From contig JAJEHF010000003.1 of NCBI GenBank assembly GCA_022823865.1, positions 1-59,952 on the forward strand: a DNA stretch of 59,952 nucleotides, given 5' to 3'. The translations under genes were made by a program, and so were the position numbers. The notes under the pieces are model-generated. The model was not told the origin of the DNA. It made no database searches and saw only the letters and a program-made list of their open reading frames with translations. This document shows, piece after piece, positions 45,135 through 54,529 of this stretch. How positions within the stretch are numbered: position 1 is the first letter of the stretch; each line of letters begins with the position of its first letter. This DNA comes from Bryobacterales bacterium (lineage in GTDB: Bacteria > Acidobacteriota > Terriglobia > Bryobacterales > UBA6623).

Positions 45135-47549
45135 TCAAGTCCTGGGGACTCGATAGAGCGGGCTCGTCGCGAGAGCTACAAGGACGCAACTCAGGATCCC
45201 CACGGCCCCGTAGAGGAAGAAATGCAGGTCGGTGTGCTGCTGGACCCAGTACAGGATGAATACGCTCGCAACGGCGCCCGTCATCGCGCCAGCGCCGTTG
45301 GCGCTGCGAAAGAAGATACCGAGCGCGAACAGCCCAGCCAGGCCTCCCCCGAGCAGCCCCATCATGCCTTGGAAGGTGTCCCAGAGGGAGCCGATGTCGA
45401 ACGTGGCCAGAGCGATCGAGGTGGCTGTTGCCAACACGCCCAGGCCAGCCGTGAGCAAGCGGGCTAGCAATAGCCTGCTCGAATCTGGGGCAGACGGCCG
45501 GAAGCGCACGTAGAAGTCCGTTACCAGAGCCGCCGAAACGCTATTGAGGCTGCTGTCCAGCGTCGACATCGAGGCCGCGAACACGGCGGCGATGAGCAGG
45601 CCCGCGATCCCCACCGGCAGCTGCTGCGCGATGAACAGCGGGAAGATAGAATCCGTCGGCAGCGCAGGGTTGAGCAGCTCGGGGTTGGAGCGGTAGAACG
45701 CCCACAGGCCCGTGCCCAGCATGAACAGGGTGAGCGTAGAAGGCAGCAACAGCGCTGCGTTTGTCCAGATCGACTTGGCGGCCGCCTTCTCGTCCTTGGT
45801 CGTAAAGTAGCGCTGCACCACCGCCTGATCGGACGTGTAGGGCACGAGATTGAGGAAGAAGTTCCCGACGATCACGACCCAAACCGCCGTTGTGGTCCAA
45901 TCCCATGTCCAGTTGAACATGTGAAACTTGTCGTAGTCGGCGCCCGCGGACAAGATGGCCGCGAGGCCGCCGTCGGTCTTGAAGAGCAGGATCACCAGGC
46001 TCAGCAAGGCCCCGCCGTACAGCACGAACACCTGCACCACGTCGGTCCAGATCACGGCCTTGATGCCTCCCATGACGGTGTACAGGGTTGCCAGCGCGCC
46101 CATCAGCACGATGCAGGTGTAAACGCCGATCCCTGTCACGGTCGAGAGGGCGATGGCGGGCAGGAACAGCACGATCGCCATCCGGCCTAGCTGGTAGAGG
46201 ACGAACGAAACGCTCGCGTACATGCGGACGGGCAGGTTGAAGCGCTGCTCGAGGTACTCGTAAGCGCTGGTCATCTTCGCCCGCCGGAAGTGCGGCAGAT
46301 AGAAGAACACCACCGGGAAAGCGACCATGATGATGGTCATTTGCAGCAGGAAGTAAACCCAATCGGTGGAGTAAACCTTGGCGGGCACGGCCATGAAGCT
46401 GATGGACGACAGCTGCGTGCCGAAAATCGACAGGCCGGTCGCCCACCAAGGCATACGCCTGCCGGCGAGGAAGAAGTCCTCGGTACTGGACCCCTGGCGC
46501 GCGAAATACAGGCCCATCATTACCAGCACGACGAAGTACGCGATCAGCGTGATGTAGTCGATGATCGAGAAGCCGGACGAGGGCGGCTGGATTCTGGCCG
46601 AGAGGATCCGACCGTCCGGGTCTGCTACGCCTGCATCGCGGCCGACGAAGACTAGGCTCTCCCCCCACGTCGTAGCGCTCTCGCTGGTGAGCCGTTCCGG
46701 CAGAGCTCCTAGGTCGACCCACGTGTCGGTGACAGAGTGGTATGCCGAAATACTGGTGCCGCTCCCGGCCGCCGTCCGCAGGGCGATATGAGTGGGACCG
46801 ACCGGCAGCGCGGCGGTCGACAACGGCGGGCTCGGAAGGTCCGCAATCGCAGTCCATCCCGATCCAGGTCTGTAGCGGTGTGCGTGCTGTCGGCCCTGCA
46901 GGCCGGCTTGCTCTGCCAGCGGCGCGCCCTCGAACAAGAACAACGCTCCATCCTGCGCCGCTAGCACGGGAAATTCGCGGGCACTGCTTGGCGGCGCGGG
47001 CGCGGCCAGCCACTCCGGATCCTCCGCATTCAGGTCCAACATCCACATGGACTCTAGTTGGCCGGCCTGCACGTCATCGGAAGTCGAGGAGACAACGTAT
47101 AGGACGCTGTCCAGTACCGCTGCGCCGCCGACAAGCATGGGAGCTGGCAGATCGGGCAGGGGGTCGTAGCGCAGCTCCTCGCCCCTGAGACTGGCTCGGA
47201 ATGCCAGAACCGGGCCGGCAGCGTCACTTGAAGCAGAGCTGCCGACGAAGAACGCCGTTTCGCCATGGACCGCCACCGCGCCGAACGAGGCAGGTTCAGG
47301 CAAGGGAGTCGTCTTGCGCCAGGCAGCCTCGGCGGCGTCCAGCATCCATGCGTCTCTGATCGCCGGGCCGCCTTCGTCAAAGACTCCGCCGGCTAGGACC
47401 AGACGTCCGCCGACTTCTGCCACGAACGCCCCTCGCGCAAGACTGCGGGCCGGTGGGAGGGGTAGCTCCGTCCATTGCAGCTCGCTACCTTCGGCAGCGC
47501 CCAGCGCGCTAGCGCTTAGCAAGACTGTCAGTGCGAGCTTCAATCGCAT
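45135..47549 (-). CDS. Kelch-propeller domain fused to SSS-family sodium:solute symporter
   Basis: An 804-residue fusion from the ATG at 47549. After a Sec signal, residues 20 to about 320 are Kelch-type repeats (VGGRLVLAGGVFD, VHGETAFFVGS, AALPVGPTHIAL), similar to NanM-type N-acetylneuraminate epimerases. The remaining 480 residues are a full sodium:solute symporter, with FFLAGRRMPWWATGLSIFGTQLSS as the sodium-site start, TDWVYFLLQ, GGIKAVIWTDVVQ, and FAASMSTLDSSLNSVSAALVTDF. Such Kelch-SSS fusions are known from genomes but little studied. Sialic acid or a related sugar is a reasonable guess for the substrate. It lies upstream of sulfatase genes. Confidence 0.92.
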   Translation of the reverse strand: MRLKLALTVLLSASALGAAEGSELQWTELPLPPARSLARGAFVAEVGGRLVLAGGVFDEGGPAIRDAWMLDAAEAAWRKTTPLPEPASFGAVAVHGETAFFVGSSASSDAAGPVLAFRASLRGEELRYDPLPDLPAPMLVGGAAVLDSVLYVVSSTSDDVQAGQLESMWMLDLNAEDPEWLAAPAPPSSAREFPVLAAQDGALFLFEGAPLAEQAGLQGRQHAHRYRPGSGWTAIADLPSPPLSTAALPVGPTHIALRTAAGSGTSISAYHSVTDTWVDLGALPERLTSESATTWGESLVFVGRDAGVADPDGRILSARIQPPSSGFSIIDYITLIAYFVVLVMMGLYFARQGSSTEDFFLAGRRMPWWATGLSIFGTQLSSISFMAVPAKVYSTDWVYFLLQMTIIMVAFPVVFFYLPHFRRAKMTSAYEYLEQRFNLPVRMYASVSFVLYQLGRMAIVLFLPAIALSTVTGIGVYTCIVLMGALATLYTVMGGIKAVIWTDVVQVFVLYGGALLSLVILLFKTDGGLAAILSAGADYDKFHMFNWTWDWTTTAVWVVIVGNFFLNLVPYTSDQAVVQRYFTTKDEKAAAKSIWTNAALLLPSTLTLFMLGTGLWAFYRSNPELLNPALPTDSIFPLFIAQQLPVGIAGLLIAAVFAASMSTLDSSLNSVSAALVTDFYVRFRPSAPDSSRLLLARLLTAGLGVLATATSIALATFDIGSLWDTFQGMMGLLGGGLAGLFALGIFFRSANGAGAMTGAVASVFILYWVQQHTDLHFFLYGAVGILSCVLVALATSPLYRVPRT

Positions 47550-47572
47550 GGTGCGGGGCCTCGAGAAAGCGT

Positions 47573-49006
47573 CTAGACCCTGTGTTTCTTCCAACTGCCG
47601 CGGCGGAACAAGATGTAGCCGATGACAGCCCAAGTGGCGCCGGAAATGACGACGGCGGCGTACACCCCGGCGACGCCAAAGCCGAGCGGCTTCGCGAGTG
47701 CATAGCCTAGCGGAAGCTGCCAGCACCAGTAGCACAGGAAGTTCACCCAGGCGGGCGTGGCGGTGTCACCCGCGCCGTTGAATGCTTGGCCGAACACCAT
47801 CGAGAAGCCGCCGAAAATATATCCTGCGCTGAGAATCTTCAGGCTTTGAACGCCATTGCTGACGACCTCCGCGTCGGCTGTGAAGACCTTCACTAGGGGC
47901 TCTGCGAATTGCCAGAACGCCAGGCTGATCACGCTCAGCATGGCGAAATTGACGAAACCGGTTGAGATCACGGCCCTCTCGGCCCTTTCTGGGCGCATGG
48001 CGCCAAGGTTCTGGCCAACCAGCGTTGCCGTTGCGTTGCTGACGCCCCACGACGGCAGGATCGCCACGTGAATCAGGCGGAGCGCTAGTGTATAGCCGGC
48101 CAGCACCGTGCCGCCGAACAGGGCGATGATCCGCGTTAGACCCAGCCAGGCTGCTGTAGCGATGAAGAACTGCACCATGCCCGTAATGGAAATCCGCAAC
48201 AGGCTCCAGAAGACTGGGCCATCCCAGCGCATCGACGCGCGCGAGATCGAGACCTTGCCGCGACCTCTGAACAGCACCGCAAGTTGGTAGACGATCCCCA
48301 GTCCCCGACCCAGGGTTGTGGCGAGAGCGGCCCCCATGAGTCCGAGCTCGGGAAACGGCCCGATGCCAAAGATCAGCAGCGGATCGAGCACGATGTTGAG
48401 GAGGTTAGCCAGCCAGAGGGCTCGCATCGCGGTCACAGCATCGCCGGATCCCCGGAAGATCGCGTTGTTGAGGAACAGCAGGAAGATCGTCACCGAGCCT
48501 GCAAAAAGCACTGCGGTGTATCGATAGCCCGCTTCGATTTCTGGGCTCGCACCCATCCAGCGCAGCAGAGCGGGGGCGAGCAGGTAGCCCGCCAAGCTCA
48601 CAGGCGCCGAGCCGATCACCCCGGCGAGAATCGCTTGCCAAGCGGCCAATCCGGCGGCTTCCGGATCGCCCTCGCCGATTCTGCGCGCCACGGTCGCGGT
48701 TGTGCCCATGGACAGCCCCATGACGATCGCGAAGACCATGATGATCACGGATCCGGTCAGCCCCACGGCCGCGATAGCCGGCGGGCCGAGCTTGCCCACG
48801 AAGTAAATGTCGACCAGCCCGAACGTCGACTCCATGACGAGTTCGAGCATCATCGGTATCGCCAGCAGGACGATGGCCCGGGGCAGGGGGATGCGGGTGT
48901 AGTCTTCGCGGGAGCCGCGAATCGCGTCGGGAACCGCGCGCCAGAGGGACTGCTCGGCCTTGTCCGGGGCTGTCCCAGTCCCGCCGGGCCCTTCGTTCTC
49001 TAGCAT
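47573..49006 (-). CDS. MATE-family efflux transporter
   Basis: A 477-residue protein with 12 spans and the MATE pattern in two halves (PMMLELVMESTFGLVDIYFVG and SNATATLVGQNLGAM). The first 40 residues are a cytosolic tail. It exports drugs or metabolites using a Na+ or H+ gradient. It is 23 bp upstream of the Kelch-SSS gene on the same strand, so the two may be co-transcribed. Confidence 0.93.
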   Translation of the reverse strand: MLENEGPGGTGTAPDKAEQSLWRAVPDAIRGSREDYTRIPLPRAIVLLAIPMMLELVMESTFGLVDIYFVGKLGPPAIAAVGLTGSVIIMVFAIVMGLSMGTTATVARRIGEGDPEAAGLAAWQAILAGVIGSAPVSLAGYLLAPALLRWMGASPEIEAGYRYTAVLFAGSVTIFLLFLNNAIFRGSGDAVTAMRALWLANLLNIVLDPLLIFGIGPFPELGLMGAALATTLGRGLGIVYQLAVLFRGRGKVSISRASMRWDGPVFWSLLRISITGMVQFFIATAAWLGLTRIIALFGGTVLAGYTLALRLIHVAILPSWGVSNATATLVGQNLGAMRPERAERAVISTGFVNFAMLSVISLAFWQFAEPLVKVFTADAEVVSNGVQSLKILSAGYIFGGFSMVFGQAFNGAGDTATPAWVNFLCYWCWQLPLGYALAKPLGFGVAGVYAAVVISGATWAVIGYILFRRGSWKKHRV

Positions 49007-49094
49007 GCGGAAATCGGCGGCCTCGGCGCTGGGCGGCTCAAGGTTCTAATTCTCACACAGCGCCTCGGACACCGATTCGGTGCCAGGACCGCTG

Positions 49095-50471
49095 TTAGTC
49101 CGCCAGTGCTTCGGGGCGGATGCCGAGGGCGCGCATCTTTCGGTGCAGGTTGCTGCGCTCCATGCCCAGTGCTGCCGCCGCGCGCGTGACGTTGCCCTCC
49201 ATCGCCGCGAGCGTGCGCTCGACATAGTCACGTTCGTACGCGGTGCGGGCTTCCTTGAGGCTGGCGAATCCTAGGGAGGCTGGCTGCCTCGCCGGGTGTC
49301 GGCGGTTCGAGGCCGGAAGGTCGGCCGCGCCAACATCCTCGCGGTCGTGCAGGATTGCGATTCGCTCCATCAGGTTGCGCAGCTCGCGGACGTTTCCTGG
49401 CCATGAGTGAGCAGAAAGGGCCTGCAGCGCCGACGGCAGCAGGCGCTTCGGCTTGCGGCCGTAGGAGCGCGAAAACTCGTTCAAGAAGGCTTCGGCAAGC
49501 ACCGGGACGTCCTCGGCGCGATCCCTCAGAGGAGGCACGTAGAACGGCACGACGTTGAGCCGGTAAAAGAGGTCTTCCCGGAAATTTCCGTTCGCGATCT
49601 CATCCTCGAGGTTCTTGTTCGTGGCGGCGATCACGCGGGCGTCCACCTGCACCGTCTGGCCCGACCCGACCGGGTCGAAGCGCTGCTCCTCGATCACGCC
49701 CAGCACCTTGGCCTGGGTCTTCAGGCTCATGTCGCCCACCTCGTCCAGGAACAGCGTGCCGCCGTCCGCCAAGTGGAACTTCCCGGCCTTGGCCGCGAGC
49801 GCGCCCGGGAAGGCGCCCTTGACGTGCCCGAACAGCTCGCTCTCGATCAGGTCTTCCGGGATGGTCGCGCAATTGACCTCGACGAACCTCGCCGACGAGC
49901 GCTGGCTGCGGGCGTGGATGGCATGGGCCACCAACTCCTTTCCCGTGCCGCTCTCGCCGAAGATCAGGACCCGGCCGTTGGTCGGGGCCATCAGGTCGAT
50001 CTGCTGCCGCACGGCCTTCATGGGTACGCTATCCCCGAGGATCCGGTACCTGTGGCCGACCTCGGCCCGCAGCGAGGAGTTCTCGGAGAGCAAATTGCGA
50101 TGCTCCAGAGCGTTCCGCACGGCCACGGTGACCTTGGCCACCGAGAGGGGCTTTTCGAGAAAATCGTGCGCTCCGAGCTTGGTTGCGCGAACCGCGCTCT
50201 CCACACTGCCGTGGCCGGAGATCATCACCACGACCGGCTTTCCGGCCATATCGACGTCCCGGATCCGTTCCAGGGTTTCCAAGCCGTCAATTCCGGGCAG
50301 CCAGATGTCGAGCAACACTACGGCATAGGGCCCGGCCGAGAGCATCTCCAGGCAGCGCTCGCCGCTGTCGGCCACTGCCACGGCGTAGCCCTCGTCCTCA
50401 AGCACGCCTGTCAGCATCTCGCGGATGCCGGCCTCGTCGTCTACGACCAAGACCCGCCCAGGCGCGCTCAT
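49095..50471 (-). CDS. ntrX: sigma-54-type response regulator, NtrX-like
   Basis: A 458-residue regulator. A receiver domain has Asp55 in VVLLDIWLPG. The AAA+ domain has Walker A GESGTGKE (172-179) and Walker B GTLFLDEVGD. The sigma-54 contact loop reads GAFPGA (219-224) rather than GAFTGA, a change of the threonine that normally touches sigma-54. A Fis-type helix-turn-helix ends the protein (RAAAALGMERSNLHRKMRALGI). It overlaps ntrY by 4 bp (ATGA). Whether it still activates sigma-54 promoters is uncertain; NtrX proteins with altered loops often work as sigma-70 regulators. Confidence 0.9.
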   Translation of the reverse strand: MSAPGRVLVVDDEAGIREMLTGVLEDEGYAVAVADSGERCLEMLSAGPYAVVLLDIWLPGIDGLETLERIRDVDMAGKPVVVMISGHGSVESAVRATKLGAHDFLEKPLSVAKVTVAVRNALEHRNLLSENSSLRAEVGHRYRILGDSVPMKAVRQQIDLMAPTNGRVLIFGESGTGKELVAHAIHARSQRSSARFVEVNCATIPEDLIESELFGHVKGAFPGALAAKAGKFHLADGGTLFLDEVGDMSLKTQAKVLGVIEEQRFDPVGSGQTVQVDARVIAATNKNLEDEIANGNFREDLFYRLNVVPFYVPPLRDRAEDVPVLAEAFLNEFSRSYGRKPKRLLPSALQALSAHSWPGNVRELRNLMERIAILHDREDVGAADLPASNRRHPARQPASLGFASLKEARTAYERDYVERTLAAMEGNVTRAAAALGMERSNLHRKMRALGIRPEALAD

Positions 50472-52663
50472 ACAACGGCCTCGCGCAGCTCCGCCGGCTC
50501 CTTCGCGACAGCCGGCAGCTCGATCACAAAGCGTGTCCCGGCGGGTTGGTTGTCTTCGACTCGAATGGAGCCTCCGTGTTCTTCCACGACGCTGCGCACG
50601 ATTGGCAGGCCCAGGCCGCTGCCCCGATTCTTGGTGGAGAAGTACGGTAGGAACAGGCGCTCCTTGTTTTCCGCGGAGATGCCCGGACCGGAGTCGGCCA
50701 CGATCACCTCCACGGCGTCCGAATCGGGGCGCCCTTGCGTGCTGACTACGATCTCCTTGACCCAGCTCTCCTGGAGAACGTCGGCAGCGTTGTCGATCAG
50801 ATTGACGATCGCCCGCTTGAACGCCGGCGGGTCGATTTCGGCCTGCGCGATTTCGGGATCGGTGATCAGCCTCAGGTCGATGCCCGGCAGTCTTCCGTCA
50901 AACACACTGACTGCGTCTCCCACGACCGCATTGATATCGTTGGCTTCCGGGCGAATCGTCGGGAATCGGGCCACGTCCGAGAAACTCGAGACTAAGGTGT
51001 TCAGGGACCGCACTTCGCGATCGATGGTGTGGGTCAGGCTCTCCAAGGTTTCGCGAATCGCTGCCCGCTCCGCGTCCGTCTTGGCTGCCGCGTAGCGGTC
51101 TAGCTGGACCTCGATCCTGCCCGCCGCCAGCGCCACGGGGGTGAGGGGGTTCTTGATTTCGTGGGCCAGGCGTCGCGCCACTTCCTGCCACGCTTCAGAA
51201 CGCTGGGCGCGCACTAGCTCGGTGTTGTCCTCGAATACCACAACAAAGCCCGACTGCGCCTGGCCGGAGTCTAGCGACGAGACCGTGACGCTGAGGTGCT
51301 GCGGCTCGCCGCCGCACTTGACCTCGAACTCTCGGGTCGCGACGCCGGTTCGGCGCGCACTGCCGAACATGTGCTCGAACGCGGATCGCTGCGGCTCGTC
51401 CAGCACTTCAGAGACGGAACCCAGAGATGGCAGCTGTCGCTTGCCGGCGAAGGATCGCGCTGATTCGTTGTACTTGAGGATCTTGCCGTGCTCGTCGACC
51501 GAAATCACCCCTGGTGTGATGCTCTCGAGGATGGCGTCGATCATTTGGCGGCGCTCGTCGATCTCGGCGTTGGCGCGGGCGAGGTCTCGGTTGCTGCGCT
51601 CGAGTTGCCCGGTCTTGGTCTGGAGCGTCTGCCCCATGCGGTTGAACGACTCGACTAGGGAGCCCAACTCGTCGATAGCCGCCGTCTCGACGCGGTAGTC
51701 GAGGTGTCCGCCGGCCAGCTCGCCCGTGGCAGCGACGAGAGCCTTGACGGGGCGCGTGATTTGCCTCGACGCGAAGTGCGCCAGCCAGACCGCGATGAAC
51801 AGCGTGAAGATCGTGATCAGCGCCAGTGTGTACACGTAGCTGCGCCAGACCACTGGCCGCGCCGCTTCGAGTTGCTTCCACTGGGTTACTTGTGCTTGCA
51901 CGAACGCTTGGTCCTGCAGGATCGACGACGGGATCTTGCGTCCCACCAGCAGCCTCGCAGAGCCCGCTGCTGAGGGGATGGGCACGGCCGCGTAAAGCCA
52001 GCCCTCGGCGATGCCGGATTGCTCGGCGGCGGAAGGGTCTTCCAGTAGCCGCGACAGAACAGACGGGCGCCCTTCGACTGAATCGACTGTCGCTTGTGTG
52101 GTTTCCGCGCCGTTACCCATAATGCTGACGTAGTGTGCGCCTGCATCCCGGAGCAGGGCCTTCAGCGCTCCTTCGTCGCGTGCCGTGCCATGCGCGATCG
52201 CCTCGGCGGCGCGTTGCGCGCCTCGCTCCAGATCCGCGAGCATTTCTGCGGAAGTGGCCTCCATGAGGCTCTGCGCGCTTTGAAAGATCCCGATGGTGGG
52301 CTGGGAGAACCACTTGTCGAAGTTTCGGTTCAACAACTGGAGCGAATAGACGACATGGGCCGTGATCGGCAGGATGCTCAGAGTGAGCACGCCGATGACC
52401 AGCTTGGTCTTCAAGTGCGAGCCGACGACGTTGCCGCGGCGCTCGATGTAGAGCTTGAGCAGATTGCGGAAGAGCAGGAATCCTAGGGCGACGGCACCCA
52501 AGACGACGCACGTGGACAGGGCCCACAGGACATAGGTGACCGTGGAATTCTCTGGCCGGAAGTCGCCGAAGTCCAAGGACGTGAGCCAAAAGCACACCGC
52601 CAGCAATGCCAGCAGCGGCGTTGCATAAGCGACGATCGTGAGCAGTTCCTTGCGCTTGGTCAA
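50468..52663 (-). CDS. ntrY: sensor histidine kinase, NtrY-like
   Basis: A 731-residue membrane kinase starting with TTG at 52663. Two or three N-terminal spans are followed by a periplasmic sensor part, a span (LALITIFTLFIAVWLAHF), a HAMP domain (ITRPVKALVAATGELAGGHLDYRV region), a PAS domain (ILESITPGVISVDEHGK), the phosphoacceptor RLAHEIKNPLTPV and a HATPase domain with DNAAD, DSGPGI and GSGLGLPIV. It phosphorylates the adjacent NtrX. The trigger is unknown; NtrYX systems sense nitrogen or redox state. A diverged copy of its HAMP segment lies at 53586-53708. Confidence 0.93.
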   Translation of the reverse strand: MTKRKELLTIVAYATPLLALLAVCFWLTSLDFGDFRPENSTVTYVLWALSTCVVLGAVALGFLLFRNLLKLYIERRGNVVGSHLKTKLVIGVLTLSILPITAHVVYSLQLLNRNFDKWFSQPTIGIFQSAQSLMEATSAEMLADLERGAQRAAEAIAHGTARDEGALKALLRDAGAHYVSIMGNGAETTQATVDSVEGRPSVLSRLLEDPSAAEQSGIAEGWLYAAVPIPSAAGSARLLVGRKIPSSILQDQAFVQAQVTQWKQLEAARPVVWRSYVYTLALITIFTLFIAVWLAHFASRQITRPVKALVAATGELAGGHLDYRVETAAIDELGSLVESFNRMGQTLQTKTGQLERSNRDLARANAEIDERRQMIDAILESITPGVISVDEHGKILKYNESARSFAGKRQLPSLGSVSEVLDEPQRSAFEHMFGSARRTGVATREFEVKCGGEPQHLSVTVSSLDSGQAQSGFVVVFEDNTELVRAQRSEAWQEVARRLAHEIKNPLTPVALAAGRIEVQLDRYAAAKTDAERAAIRETLESLTHTIDREVRSLNTLVSSFSDVARFPTIRPEANDINAVVGDAVSVFDGRLPGIDLRLITDPEIAQAEIDPPAFKRAIVNLIDNAADVLQESWVKEIVVSTQGRPDSDAVEVIVADSGPGISAENKERLFLPYFSTKNRGSGLGLPIVRSVVEEHGGSIRVEDNQPAGTRFVIELPAVAKEPAELREAVV

Positions 52664-52753
52664 GCTGAGGTCATTCTAGCTAGACCTGAACGGTTGTTGA
52701 GCGCCTCAGCCTAGGGAACGGCACGCGATAGGCGCGTCAGGAGCGCCCCGTCG

Positions 52754-53506
52754 CTACGCAAGTGGGCTACGGATGGGGATGATATCGGCATATACATACG
52801 TCGGATGAGGATCGCGAATTTGCGCGGAATCGCTGCTGTCGGCGGGCGCTGCGATTTCACGGTGAACCACGCGGCCCGGCTCAGCGTCAATGCGCGAGGA
52901 GAGCATCGGCCCGTCTACAACGCACGTATGGAACTCGCCGTTTTCGCCTAGGGGGTCGGCGCCCGGAGGCAGATCGGCAAGCAGCCCGCGATCGAACCAC
53001 CGGCCCGCAAACTCGGGCGGAAGAACTGCCGGGTTGACGGAAGTGACGATCGCCTTGACGCCGGCTGCGATCATCTCTTCCGCGAGCGACGCAGTATCTC
53101 GGCCCCAGACAGGGAAGATCGGATCGAACCCTGTCCCGCTGAGCCGCTCTTCGCGGTAGCGGCGGATATCTTCGAGAAACAGGTCACCGAACGCCAAGTG
53201 TGACGCTGCAAGATGTCTTGGGAAGCCTTGCACTCTAGCCAGGAACTGCTCCATCGCGGACTCGTACTGAGCGTTTGAGCAGGGGTACGGAATCGGGACT
53301 TCGTACAGCGGAACGCCCAGTCTTGCCGCCTGTGCCTGCAGGACCCAAGTGGGTGTTGAGTGAATCGATACGCGCCGGAACCTCTCGCTGACCGTGGTGA
53401 ACACTCCCCTTACGGCAAAGCGTTCGGGCTGCATCCTGAGAACGTGGAGGGCCCAGGCCGAGTCCTTCCCGGATGACCGCGAAACTAGGACGGGAGTGGA
53501 GCCCAT
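52754..53506 (-). CDS. Dph6-related PP-loop ATP pyrophosphatase
   Basis: A 250-residue protein from the ATG at 53506. The PP-loop SSGKDSAWALHVLR at residues 10-23 binds ATP, and GLLADLPPGADPLGENGEFHTCV is the C-terminal family block found in diphthine-ammonia ligase relatives. Bacteria lack diphthamide, so the acceptor must be something else. It is separated from ntrY by about 90 bp. The composition is normal. No functional partner is nearby. Confidence 0.88.
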   Translation of the reverse strand: MGSTPVLVSRSSGKDSAWALHVLRMQPERFAVRGVFTTVSERFRRVSIHSTPTWVLQAQAARLGVPLYEVPIPYPCSNAQYESAMEQFLARVQGFPRHLAASHLAFGDLFLEDIRRYREERLSGTGFDPIFPVWGRDTASLAEEMIAAGVKAIVTSVNPAVLPPEFAGRWFDRGLLADLPPGADPLGENGEFHTCVVDGPMLSSRIDAEPGRVVHREIAAPADSSDSAQIRDPHPTYVYADIIPIRSPLA

Positions 53507-53585
53507 CAAGACAAACGTAGCAAGCGACAGCTACGCTGGCTGAATCGCCCATGAAGCACGCTACGCCTCGTGAAGGGGCCAAGTG

Positions 53586-53708
53586 GTTGAACGACTCGAA
53601 TAAGGAGCCTAACTCATCGATAGCCGCCCTTTGGACGCGGTAGTCGAGCCTTCCGCCAGCCGACTCTCCCGCGGCAGCGACGAGGGCCTTGACCGGGCGC
53701 GTGATCTT
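53586..53708 (-). pseudogene. diverged fragment of an ntrY HAMP domain
   Basis: Minus-strand translation gives KITRPVKALVAAAGESAGG, then RLDYRV and AAIDELGSLFESFN. This matches the HAMP region of the ntrY gene at 51643-51766 almost residue for residue, with many silent base changes. Sequence on both sides differs, and there is no start. It is probably a remnant of a related kinase gene or an old partial duplication. Confidence 0.8.
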
Positions 53709-53858
53709 GTGCGGCGCAAGGGGATGGGTCGCGTTCCCGGCGATGGCGCAAGCCGGACGATACGTTTCGTGGCAGCGGGTAGGGCTGTGTTTTTCAAGTC
53801 GCGACCGAGGGCAACTTGAAGAGGTCGTTATCGGTGCCGGCGACGATTATGAGCGCCC

Positions 53859-54303
53859 TCAGGCTCTCAGCAGCAGTACGGCTTGGCGAATGGACAAGGT
53901 CTCGATTCCTCCGAACTGCGTGAAGTCGGCACCGTCCTCGGTAATCAGGAAGCGAATGTGACGAGCCAGCATGGTCGCCGCAATATTAGCGTCGTGTATG
54001 CGTTTGCCGCTGACTCGGAGTTCGCGGAGCTGCTGGGCGACTGACTCTGCTTCGTCTAGGAAGATCGTGAACTCTGAGAAACGCTCAACATTCCTGACCG
54101 CGTAGGAAGCTTCCAGTCCGAGACCGTTGGAATTCGTCGGCCTTGTTGCTACAGAGAGATACTCGCGCAAGACTTGACCACTCACGGCAAGATGGAACCC
54201 ACTGGTGGCTGCCCCTGTTATGAGCGTCTGGGCCTCCTCATGACGGCCTCTACGCGTCAGTCGCATGGAGCAGGACGTTGGTATTTGGGAAGAGCGTCTC
54301 ACC
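53859..54303 (-). pseudogene. VapC-like PIN-domain toxin, frameshifted
   Basis: The PIN domain is split over two frames. The N-terminus LFPNTNVLLHATDA ends at a TAG (54252-54250); the rest (RGRHEEAQTLI ... GKRIHDANIAATML ... EDGADF) lies in another frame. Removing one T at the TAG joins them as DARGRHEEAQ. The first catalytic Asp of PIN nucleases is Asn here (NTN instead of DTN), and no start codon is in a good place. The two later acidic residues (HDAN, GADF) remain. It overlaps the end of the antitoxin gene, the usual vapBC layout. A dead toxin is likely, if the sequence is right. Confidence 0.78.
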
Positions 54304-54529
54304 GACCGCCGCTTCCGTAGATCTCGTCCCTGGCCCAGGAGTGCTCGCCTCCGACCTTGACCGTCACGATGTCCAGACTGCACTCGGCTGTCTCGGGCGG
54401 CGCCATCCGAGCAGCTCGTTCCAAGATGGCGTGTAGCTCAGCTTGCAGCGAGCGGTGATGGCTCCGGGCAAGCCGCTTCAGCGAACTCAGGGTCCACGGT
54501 GGTATATCCCGAATCAGGACAGAACTCAT
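54299..54529 (-). CDS. VapB-like antitoxin (FitA-type ribbon-helix-helix)
   Basis: A 76-residue protein from the ATG at 54529. SSVLIRDIPPWTLSSLKRLA followed by SLQAELHAILERAA is the ribbon-helix-helix DNA-binding pattern of FitA/VapB antitoxins. The C-terminal part would wrap the toxin. The stop lies at the start of the degenerate vapC. It appears intact. Confidence 0.82.
   Translation of the reverse strand: MSSVLIRDIPPWTLSSLKRLARSHHRSLQAELHAILERAARMAPPETAECSLDIVTVKVGGEHSWARDEIYGSGGR

Noticed and set aside
45541..47046. A 501-codon frame inside the Kelch-SSS gene
   Set aside because: It is a GC-rich shadow frame on the same strand with no motifs.
52754..53506. SSGKDS in the Dph6-like protein as a broken PP-loop
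   Set aside because: The first Gly to Ser change is common in bacterial relatives of this family, as I recall them, so it is not a sign of decay.
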